A model generated the notes under the pieces. It was not told where the DNA came from, did no database searches, and saw only the letters and a program-made list of their open reading frames with translations. A stretch of 64,000 bases of DNA from the NCBI GenBank assembly GCA_036186865.1, contig AP025056.1, positions 26,393,346 to 26,457,345 on the forward strand, given 5' to 3'. This DNA is from Eustoma russellianum (lineage: Eukaryota > Streptophyta > Magnoliopsida > Gentianales > Gentianaceae). Position 1 is the first letter of the stretch, and the number at the start of each line of letters is the position of its first letter. The position numbers were made by a program, and so were the translations under genes. Shown piece by piece: positions 54,318-64,000 of this stretch.

Positions 54318-57300
54318 TGTAGAAATATGAGGGTTTGAGTGATTTCAAAATAAAGAAATTTGAATATATATATATTTATATAAACGTTGAGTATATATAT
54401 ATATATACACAAGTGTACATGTATGCATGATAACTTGCCTTATTTAGCTTATATATTATGTTGCCGTACTAACGAGCCATGAAGCTTTAAAGCTTACATC
54501 ATATGGCGAACATTTGTTGAGTTTATACTATTTTCAGGTGCCACAATAAATGAACTAAAGTAGTTCATTAAGTGAAGTACTTAGTTTAATAAACTAAGTA
54601 GTTCATTAAAGGAAGATGCATTTGGAAAAGGCATAAAGGCAACATGGCTATGGAAGGAAAGTCCTCTCCTCCTCCCCACATCAATTTCACACGTTTTATA
54701 CATATATATATACTATATTTTCAGATTTTTTTATAAAAGGCACTTACACATGTATTCCAACGTACTACCGACACGTTATATATCTTACGTACGTACGTTA
54801 ACGTCACACCACTATACTTAACTCATATTTATGAGTGTATCCAGGTCTTATATCATATGATATAAGATATGGCGATGACAAATTAAATACGACACGATAA
54901 AAGGTTCTAAACCGAAATTTGTCGTATCGGGCGATACCGAAACTTCGCCAACGTGTCACGTACTTGCCATAAATAAATGGCCAGCCCATATACATCAAAA
55001 ATTGATGATATTTTCGTGCACATGACTGTATATTGAGACAAAAATACTTTCCATGTTGGCACACACAATTCACCCCACATTTAGGCCAAAATGTGAAGAT
55101 TCCAATTTTATTTTTGTCACATGTTTATGGTACCACTTTAAATCAGCCAAGTGCTGAAATTTAAAGTATATATTATATATATTATGTATAACATAATATA
55201 TATAGCATGTGCAAAAGTTGGAATTTAAATTAGAGAAAAATCGGACAATCGATAAATATCGAAAATTCGGTTTTCTACGCACATGACATGGAACGTTTTT
55301 CTTGAACATCATGTGACACGTATCTAGACACTTTTTACATATAATATACATCTTAAAGTGTTCTAGAAAATTAAATTAAGGGCTGATTGGAATATTACAT
55401 GTGTGTATTATTAAATGTGCATTATTTTTCAAAGTTAGCAAAAATAAATTTCAGCACATGTATATACATACTCAACGCCACCTACAGCTGATTTGGAGCA
55501 CATGTGGAGCCTTGTTGGCATGTTGATTGGTCAAGGATCAATCTTACAATGTTGATGAATCAAAGAGAGAAGCTACAAAAGGTAAGTTTTCAACATATAC
55601 CTCTCTTATGTCACATGCTGAAAATTTCAGCATGTCACATACCTAGTGGACGTTTTCTTCATCATTAAGGAAGATAAATTGTCAATTTTTCATTAAGGAA
55701 TAAATCAAAGGAGTTATGGAAATGATTTGAATTGTATTAAGTGTGATATTCTTCATATCACACATGCTGAAATTTTTCAGCATGTGTGAAGATGTTGTGG
55801 CCGAATTTCACTCTCTTTTGATGTCCAAGTTTATTCTCCATCTTGTAGCAAGACTTACCTTAAATAATGGATGTATTTTTATGGAAGAAATTCAAAGAAA
55901 AATGGAAGAAATCCAGATTTATTTCATGTGGTAAATGCTGAAAATTTCAGCATTGAAAATAGGTAATGGCCGATTTTTATGAGATGGAAAGAAGGGATTT
56001 GTGTGTCTCACAATTTATGTGAATATCTCTTAATTTATGGAATGTATTATGTGATGATTATTTGGCAAATATTTAGTGTTTTTTTTCAGAATATCCATGT
56101 CATCAAATGATGACAACATTGAGCCAATCAAAAGGTGTCAAGTAAGCAATGACTAAATGATGGTCCAATGGAGTGATGCCAAGTAAGCAAAACATTGTCA
56201 CCATGATGTCTCACACTCTCTCAAGCAATTAAAAGGAAATTTTCAAGAGGGGAGAAGGGTGCAAGGGGACGGCTGGACATGCTATAAGGGAGGAAGAGAA
56301 GAACAAACAAAAATAACACCAAGATTTGCATTCAAAAGTGATAAAAGTGCCAAAGCTTTCTTCTCCTACACTTTCTTTCTTTCTTCTCTTGTAAAAAGCC
56401 TATTGTACTTTACTTCTTTCATTCTTGAATAGGCTTCATAGAAACCACCATTCATACATCTTTGTAAAAGATTGATCAAGGTGTGATCAATCTTCATTCT
56501 AGCGAGGTGGTGGTGTTCGTATGAATTGTACTCACAATACAAGGTTTGTAAAGGGTTGGAGTTAAGGTGTAACTCTATCAACCCTGCGGTAAGGTGTACT
56601 GCGTGTGTGAAATTAGTGTGAACCAAGGAAGGTGTTCCTTGAAGACTGGAGTAGGTTGTTTATAACCGAACCAGTATAAAATTCTTGGTGCAATCTACTT
56701 TCTGCATTTACGTTTCAGTTTTTGCGCTGTTTACTCATATTGTTCACGTTCGCAAAAATAGTAAACGTTTTCTAAAAATTATAAAAATTTCCAGAAACAT
56801 ACATAAACGTTCTAGGGTTAATTTGGCACAAGTTTCAACCCTTTTGGACAAGTATAGGTCAGTCAAACATCAAAAGTTCTGAGACTAGTGCAGTCTGATT
56901 TTCAGACTTGCAAAGGTTGAGACTTTGGTGATATTTGACCTACTTCCCAAAAGAATTTTCAAAAACTGTTTCAACCCATTTCAATATAGTGTGTGAGGAG
57001 TTATTGGTCAAATTTTCAGATCATTTGGACATTCACACAAATAGGAATTAATTTTTCAAAACCATCTACCGTTTCTGGCAGATTTGCACAATCTGAGTGC
57101 CAACGGTTTTTGAAGGGGTTAAAGGTTGAATTTTGATTTGAAATTTTTAGGGGACCCTCATAACATCTGAGGCTAAGTTCTCGCAAAATTTCATAATTTT
57201 TGGAGACCTCTAACCTGGTTTTAAAAACGTTCTAAAACAGGTCCTGAAAACAGAATCTGTTTTCAGAACTTGAATTGTTCAAGGTTAAAGAAATTTTAAA

Positions 57301-57365
57301 AAGTACACTTTCCGCACCATCTATTCAACCCCCCCCCCTTCTAGTGGTGCCTTGCAGATCCTACA
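54318..57365 (+). repeat. Element B 5' LTR
   Basis: TGTAGAAATATGAGGG…GCAGATCCTACA, 3048 bp. It contains several near-perfect hairpins with TGCTGAAAATTTCAGCA (about 55616, 55762, 55935), an AAGCTTTAAAGCTT palindrome near 54484, TATATCATATGATATA near 54849 and a TA microsatellite near 54393. Its small frames (54804, 55070, 55743, 56366, 56685) recur in the 3' LTR and are not genes. Confidence 0.94.
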
Positions 57366-57367
57366 AG

Positions 57368-57379
57368 TGGTATCAGAGC
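57368..57379 (+). other. Element B primer binding site
   Basis: TGGTATCAGAGC, complementary to the 3' end of initiator tRNA-Met, two bases after the LTR. Confidence 0.94.
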
Positions 57380-57419
57380 GCAGGAATACTCACGACAAGG
57401 AATCCAACGATTCAGTGAG

Positions 57420-58978
57420 ATGGCATCCACAAATCTCAAAACCGAACAAGAAGGTATGTCGAGCCAAAGGCCTCCACTCTTTGACGGTGAGTCTTTTATT
57501 CAATGGAAACTTAGGATGAAACTTTTTCTTATGGCTATAGACATAGACCTTTGGTCAATAATTGAAGATGGTCCATATGTCCCATCTAAATTGTCCATTG
57601 TAGATGGAGTCACACTAGAAGTAATTAAAACGAGACAAGACTATACTAGTGAAGACAAAAAGAAACTGAGTATGAATGCTAAGGCCATGCAATTACTCTT
57701 AAATGGTTTAAGTAAGAGTGAGTCTAGTTATGTGTCCAATTGTTCGAGTGCACAAGAAATGTGGAGAATCTTAGAAATGAAACACGAAGGCACGAGTCAA
57801 GTAAAAGAGTCTAAAATTAATATGCTCATGTCGAATCGGATAATGATGACTTAATTCTATTGGCTAAAGGACTAAGAAGATTTATGAGAAAATCATTTAG
57901 AAATAAAAACAAGGGGACTACATCTAAGAGAAACAAAAACAAGTCAAATGATAAGGACATTAAATGTTATGAATGCGGCAAACTCGGACACTTGTCATAT
58001 GACTGCCCTAACAAAGAAAAGCAAACTAATAAGTACCCTGACAAGGAGCGGAACAAAAATAGACCCGTCTCAGATCCTAAACAAAGGAAACGTGCACTAA
58101 AGTCCTCCACATGGAGTGACTCATCAGACTCTGAAACTGAGACCGAAGAGGAGACCGCTCAAGTTTGCTTCGCTTCAAAGGCGTCTAATGAGGTATCATC
58201 CGATTCTGACTCTGACTCTGAACCTTCTTATGATGATCTTTTTAGTCAGTATCTTGAATTACATAAATTTACTAAGACTCTCGCAAAAGAAAAGAAACGT
58301 TTAATTGAAGACAAGAAACTGTTAGAATCTTCTAACGAGAATCTTGTCGCTCAATTAAGCGATTCAAAGAAAGAGTCTTCATGTGTCATCACTGCATTAA
58401 AAACCGAGATCTCATCATTGACTTCTCAAAATAATGAGATGAAATCCGAGATTTCAAATTTGAAATCAAGGAATACAGACTTAGAGAAAATGATGAAACA
58501 ATTCGATACAGGGTCAAACATGCTGCATCGCATCATATTATCGCAAAAGCATGACAGTGACAAAACTGGATTGGGATACGTTGATACTAACGAAGTATCA
58601 ACCAAACCAACCAAGTTTGTTGTGTCTAAGAAAGTAGACACCCCTAAGCATAAAGTGGCGTCTAAGACGACGCAAAAAGCACCCCCTTTCACACGCCCCA
58701 CTCCTTCATATCATGTGAAATATAACGTTGTACCATATAGATATGAGAAGAAAAGAACAATGCATACACGAAATACATATCATCCACGCACTATGCACAC
58801 GCACACAAAGACATATCAAAAGCGTCCTTCATTCAATGAGTATAGAGGAGTCCTTGGGCAAAGACCCAAAGTACATGCACCACATGTATATTATATCGCA
58901 CCTTCATTCTTGCCATTTGATAGACCGAGAAGGATCACCCAAGTATGGGTACCGAAAGGTACCTTTACCAAAAGGTGA
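57420..58978 (+). pseudogene. Element B gag with an internal deletion and frameshift
   Basis: Starts MASTNLKTEQEGMSSQRPPL, then FDGESFIQWKLRMKLFLMAI and EMKHEGTSQVKESKINMLM, and stops at 57854. At about 57832 the text jumps to SDNDDLILLAKGLRRFM in another frame. Compared with element A, about 110 residues of the capsid middle are missing. The second part, open from 57860 to 58978, has one CCHC knuckle CYECGKLGHLSYDC, acidic and coiled-coil stretches, and ends VWVPKGTFTKR. No complete Gag can be made from this copy. Confidence 0.9.
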
Positions 58979-59039
58979 TTAACTAACTCGAAAGGACCCA
59001 AAATTAAAAGGGTACCTAAATCACCTTTTCACATTGCAG

Positions 59040-61145
59040 GGAGACCACTCATCGAAAGACACATCAATAAAGTGGTTCCTTGACAGTGGTTGCTCGAGGC
59101 ACATGACGGGTGACCCGAGCCTGTTCTCCAAATTAAAGAAGGTCACAAAAGGCGGATCCGTGACCTTTGGAGACAACAATGAAGGCAAGATCATCGGAAA
59201 AGGTACGATTGGCAATCCGAATACACTTCAAATCTCCAACGTGTTTTTGGTAAGCAACTTATCTTACAATCTTCTTAGTATTTCTCAATTTGTTGACAAT
59301 GGTTTCAATGTGTGTTTTACTCACCCTTATTGTAATATAATAAATAAAAATGGAGAAACCGTGTTAAAAGGAAAACGTGAAGGAAATATATTCACACTAT
59401 CTATGGATGATGTAGTAGACGCTAAAGTCAAATGTTTTATGTCAAATGAACCCAATGTGAACTTGTGGCATAGACGTTTAGGACACATAGGTATTTCTAC
59501 ACTAGAAAAATTGCAACGAAAGAACCTAGTACGGGGATTGCCTACGCTCGATTTAGACAACTTTCAGTTGTGTGAATCTTGCATAAAAGGCAAACAAACA
59601 CGCGAGTCACTTGAGCCTAAAAATGTGCATGATGCTTTGAGTGATTCATCTTGGATTGATGCTATGCATGACGAACTTAATCAATTCGTTAGAAATGATG
59701 TATGGGATTTAGTGCCACGACCACAAGATAAGACAATAATAGGCACAAAGTGGGTATTTAGGAACAAAATGAATGAGGAAGGAAAAGTCGTTAGAAATAA
59801 AGCAAGACTCGTAGCTCAAGGATATAATCAAGAAGAAGGAATAGACTATGATGAAACATTTGCACCCGTAGCACGTTTAGAAGCTATACGACTCTTACTT
59901 GCTATTGCTTGCTTGAAAGATTTTAAATTATATCAAATGGACGTCAAAAGTGCTTTTCTAAACGGATTTATACAAGAAGAAATATACGTGAAGCAACCAC
60001 CCAGTTTTGAAGATTTGAAACATCCAGATCACGTGTACAAACTAAAGAAGGCACTATATGGCCTAAAGCAAGCGCCGAGAGCATGGTATGATCGTTTTGC
60101 CACTTTTCTTTTAGAAAATAATTTTAAACGTGGTACTATAGATAGTACACTATTTTTGAAACAAGAAAAATCAGATTTACTTATTATTCAAATTTACGTA
60201 GATGACATTATTTTCGGTTCTACCTCACATAGACTTGTTAAAGATTTTGAAAATTGTATGAAAGCTGAATTTGAAATGTCTATGGTTGGTGAACTTAATT
60301 ATTTTCTTGGCTTGCAGATTAAGCAAACGAGTAAAGGCATTCATATAAGCCAAGCTAAGTACGTAAATGACATGATCAAGAAGTTCAATTTTGAAAATTT
60401 GAAACCATCCCCCACGTCTATGAGTGTTACTACTAAATTAGACAAAAATGAACATGGTAAAGACGTTGATAATGGATTATATCGATCTATGATAGGCTCT
60501 TTACTATATTTAACTGCTAGTAGGCCTGACATTATGTTTAGCGTATGCATGTGTGCTCGTTTTCAAAGTCAACCTAAGGTGTCACACTTAAATGCGGTAA
60601 AAAGAATATTCCGCTATATTAAGCACACGCCCACCTTAGGTATTTGGTATGATAAGGACTCTACATTCGACTTACATGCTTACACTGATGCAGATTATGG
60701 TGGCTGCAAGATAGATAGAAAAAGCACGAGCGGAACTTGCCAATTCATAGGAAATTCCCTTATTTCATGGTTTTCCAAAAAGCAAGCAAGTGTTGCTTTG
60801 TCCACTACTGAGGCTGAGTATATGGCTCTTAGCCTTTGTTGCACACAGTTGTTGTGGATAAAACAACAACTTTCGGACTTTGGAATTACCGTAAATAAAA
60901 TTCCTATATATTGTGATAGTATGAGTGCAATAAATTTGTCTAAGAACCCCGTATTACACTCTAAGGCTAAGCATATAGAAGTTCGCTATCATTTTCTTCG
61001 TGATCACGTTAACAATGGTAATATTGTCATAGATCACGTACGCACAGAATCACAAGTAGCGGATATATTTACAAAGGCCTTAAATCAAGGCACATTTGAA
61101 TCTCTTCGTTCTAAATTAGGCATGATTCCTGTTGATGTGATTTAA
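59040..61145 (+). pseudogene. Element B pol lacking the integrase core
   Basis: A single open frame of about 700 codons preceded by an acceptor-like TTTTCACATTGCAG. Protease LDSGCSRHMTGD and the integrase zinc module LWHRRLGHIG … CESCIKGKQ are present. After SLEPK (59620) it jumps in frame to NVHDALSDSSWIDAMHDELN, the start of the RT region. By comparison with element A about 358 residues, including all three catalytic integrase residues, are gone. RT (KARLVAQGYNQ, YQMDVKSAFLNG, YVDDIIFGS) and RNase H (YTDADYGG, ALSTTEAEYMALSL, CDSMSAINLS, ADIFTKALN) look intact. Without integrase it could move only with help. Confidence 0.93.
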
Positions 61146-61206
61146 TGCGATATTATTTGATTTACTTTCCTTTTTGACAGGAATCTTTTGATTAACTTTC
61201 CAAAAT

Positions 61207-61415
61207 AAAGGGGGGGAGAGAAGCATGATTTAAGGGGGAGAGAGAGAGATTTAAGGGGGAGAGAGATCACTGATTGATCCTAATTGCATGAATCAAGGGG
61301 GAGCCAGATTTGAAATTCGAAATTCAAATTTCAAATCTGTGCATAACTCAAGGGGGAGAGATAACACTTAAATCATGTACACTAGTTATTTTGAAAATCA
61401 TCAAAAGGGGGAGAT
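61207..61415 (+). promoter_or_regulatory. Element B cluster of six polypurine tracts
   Basis: AAAGGGGGGGAGAG (about 61207), TTAAGGGGGAGAGAG (61230), TTTAAGGGGGAGAG (61250), ATCAAGGGGGAGCC (61292), CTCAAGGGGGAGAG (61348) and the terminal AAAAGGGGGAGAT (61403) directly before the 3' LTR. The last is the expected plus-strand primer. Repeated tracts fit Sireviruses. An inverted repeat TTTGAAATTCGAAATTCAAA lies at about 61310-61330. Confidence 0.85.
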
Positions 61416-64000
61416 TGTAGAAATATGAGGGTTTGAGTGATTTCAAAATAAAGAAATTTGAATATATATATATTTATATAAACGTTGAGTGTATATATAT
61501 ATATATACACAAGTGTACATGTATGCATGATAACTTGCCTTATTTAGCTTATATATTATGTTGCCGTACTAACGAGCCATGAAGCTTTAAAGCTTACATC
61601 ATATGGCGAACATTTGTTGAGTTTATACTATTTTCAGGTGCCACAATAAATGAACTAAAGTAGTTCATTAAGTGAAGTACTTAGTTTAATAAACTAAGTA
61701 GTTCATTAAAGGAAGATGCATTTGGAAAAGGCATAAAGGCAACATGGCTATGGAAGGAAAGTCCTCTCCTCCTCCCCACATCAATTTCACACGTTTTATA
61801 CATATATATATACTATATTTTCAGATTTTTTTATAAAAGGCACTTACACATGTATTCCAACGTACTACCGACACGTTATATATCTTACGTACGTACGTTA
61901 ACGTCACACCACTATACTTAACTCATATTTATGAGTGTATCCAGGTCTTATATCATATGATATAAGATATGGTGATGACAAATTAAATACGACACGATAA
62001 AAGGTTCTAAACCGAAATTTGTCGTATCGGGCGATACCGAAACTTCGCCAACGTGTCATGTACTTGCCATAAATAAATGGCCAGCCCATATACATCAAAA
62101 ATTGATGATAGTTTCGTGCACATGACTGTATATTGAGACAAAAATACTTTCCATGTTGGCACACACAATTCACCCCACATTTAGGCCAAAATGTGAAGAT
62201 TCCAATTTTATTTTTGTCACATGTTTATGGTACCACTTTAAATCAGCCAAGTGCTGAAATTTAAAGTATATATTATATATATTATGTATAACATAATATA
62301 TATAGCATGTGCAAAAGTTGGAATTTAAATTAGAGAAAAATCGGGTAATCGATAAATATCGAAAATTCGGTTTTCTACGCACATGACATGGAACGTTTTT
62401 CTTGAACATCATGTGACACGTATCTAGACACTTTTTACATATAATATACATCTTAAAGTGTTCTAGAAAATTAAATTAAGGGCTGATTGGAATATTACAT
62501 GTGTGTATTATTAAATGTGCATTATTTTTCAAAGTTAGCAAAAATAAATTTTAGCACATGTATATACATACTCAACGCCACCTACAGCTGATTTGGAGCA
62601 CATGTGGAGCCTTGTTGGCATGTTGATTGGTCAAGGATCAATCTTACAATGTTGATGAATCAAAGAGAGAAGCTACAAAAGGTAAGTTTTCAACATATAC
62701 CTCTCTTATGTCACATGCTGAAAATTTCAGCATGTCACATACCTAGTGGACGTTTTCTTCATCATTAAGGAAGATAAATTGTCAATTTTTCATTAAGGAA
62801 TAAATCAAAGGAGTTATGGAAATGATTTGAATTGTATTACGTGTGATATTCTTCATATCACACATGCTGAAATTTTTCAGCATGTGTGAAGATGTTGTGG
62901 CCGAATTTCACTCTCTTTTGATGTCCAAGTTCATTCTCCATCTTGTAGCAAGACTTACCTTAAATAATGGATGTATTTTTATGGAAGAAATTCAAAGAAA
63001 AATGGAAGAAATCCAGATTTATTTCATGTGGTAAATGCTGAAAATTTCAGCATTGAAAATAGGTAATGGCCGATTTTTATGAGATGGAAAGAAGGGATTT
63101 GTGTGTCTCATAATTTATGTGAATATCTCTTAATTTATGGAATGTATTATGTGATGATTATTTGGCAAATATTTAGTGTTTTTTTTCAGAATATCCATGT
63201 CATCAAATGATGACAACATTGAGCCAATCAAAAGGTGCCAAGTAAGCAATGACTAAATGATGGTCCAATGGAGTGATGCCAAGTAAGCAAAACATTGTCA
63301 CCATGATGTCTCACACTCTCTCAAGTAATTAAAAGGAAATTTTCAAGAGGGGAGAAGGGTGCAAGGGGACGGCTGGACATGCTATAAGGGAGGAAGAGAA
63401 GAACAAACAAAAATAACACCAAGATTTGCATTCAAAAGTGATAAAAGTGCCAAAGCTTTCTTCTCCTACACTTTCTTTCTTTCTTCTCTTGTAAAAAGCC
63501 TATTGTACTTTACTTCTTTCATTCTTGAATAGGCTTCATAGAAACCACCATTCATACATCTTTGTAAAAGATTGATCAAGGTGTGATCAATCTTCATTCT
63601 AGCGAGGTGGTGGTGTTCGTGTGAATTGTACTCATAATACAAGGTTTGTAAAGGGTTGGAGTTAAGGTGTAACTCTATCAACCCTGCGGTAAGGTGTACT
63701 GCGTGTGTGAAATTAGTGTGAACCAAGGAAGGTGTTCCTTGAAGACTGGAGTAGGTTGTTTATAACCGAACCAGTATAAAATTCTTGGTGCAATCTACTT
63801 TCTGCATTTACGTTTCAGTTTCTGCGCTGTTTACTCATATTGTTCACGTTCGCAAAAATAGTAAACATTTTCTAAAAATTATAAAAATTTCCATAAACAT
63901 ACATAAACGTTCTAGGGTTAATTTGGCACAAGTTTTAACCCTTTTGGACAAGTATAGGTCAGTCAAACATCAAAAGTTCTGAGACTAGTGCAGTCTGATT
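61416..64000 (+). repeat. Element B 3' LTR (partial, runs off the window)
   Basis: Matches the 5' LTR from its first base. 2585 of an expected ~3050 bp are in the window. Differences are mainly C/T and G/A transitions. Confidence 0.94.

Larger units (their letters stand above)
54318..64000 (+). mobile_element. Element B: Sirevirus-type Ty1/copia deletion derivative (3' end outside the window)
   Basis: 5' LTR 54318-57365, tRNA-Met primer site, gag with a deletion, pol without an integrase core, a cluster of purine tracts, and a 3' LTR from 61416 to beyond 64000. The two LTRs differ at about 17 positions plus one 2-bp indel over the 2.58 kb visible in both. The 5-mer before the element is GGTTC. 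The matching copy should follow the 3' LTR near 64466. The solo LTR at 1206-4036 is an older relative. Confidence 0.93.

Noticed and set aside
54804..56882. Small ORFs repeated at 61904-63982 as a gene family
   Set aside because: They lie in the two LTRs of one element and are non-coding LTR sequence read in frame.

Overview
This is a plant nuclear window, almost certainly from a dicot. It is AT-rich and made of nested plant transposable elements: Sirevirus-type Ty1/copia elements, a Del/Tekay-type Ty3/gypsy chromovirus, an L1-type LINE, hAT elements and a Pack-MULE. It also holds decayed pieces of plant genes (a berberine-bridge-enzyme-like oxidase and a PRISE-family reductase) and a probable plastid ycf2 fragment. 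I see no intact host gene, rRNA, tRNA or CRISPR array. The species cannot be named from the sequence.

Layout. 1-5148: a dead LINE (+ strand) split by a solo LTR at 1206-4036 with a perfect AAAGG duplication. 5149-11050: AT-rich ground with short tandem arrays, a probable plastid ycf2 fragment, a copia RNase H relic and a SINE-like tandem duplication. 11050-46670: one degenerate minus-strand transposon-type gene, broken into three pieces by two insertions. The first is gypsy element D (11875-34815, duplication TTAGA), whose own 3' LTR carries copia element A (15197-26446, duplication GTTTA). The second is copia element C (35626-46070, duplication CTAGT). 47781-48667: a Pack-MULE with ~245 bp inverted repeats carrying a PRISE gene fragment. 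49940-52775: a berberine-bridge-like pseudogene with a hAT transposase relic inserted in it. 53032-54035: a non-autonomous hAT element with an 8-bp duplication. 54318 to the window end: copia element B, a deletion derivative with young LTRs whose 3' LTR runs off the window.

The duplications and LTR comparisons give an order of events. The transposon-type gene is oldest. Then came gypsy D (LTRs differ by several percent), then copia A inside it (LTRs a few percent apart), then copia B (LTRs about 0.7 percent apart), and most recently copia C (LTRs apparently identical, gag and pol open). C is the only element that looks capable of current activity. It has three notable features. There is a third sense-strand reading frame of about 450 codons between pol and the 3' LTR. 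A 61-nt intron-like segment would, if removed, join gag to pol in frame. A repeated AAGCGC motif array occurs both in the LTR and just upstream of the third frame.
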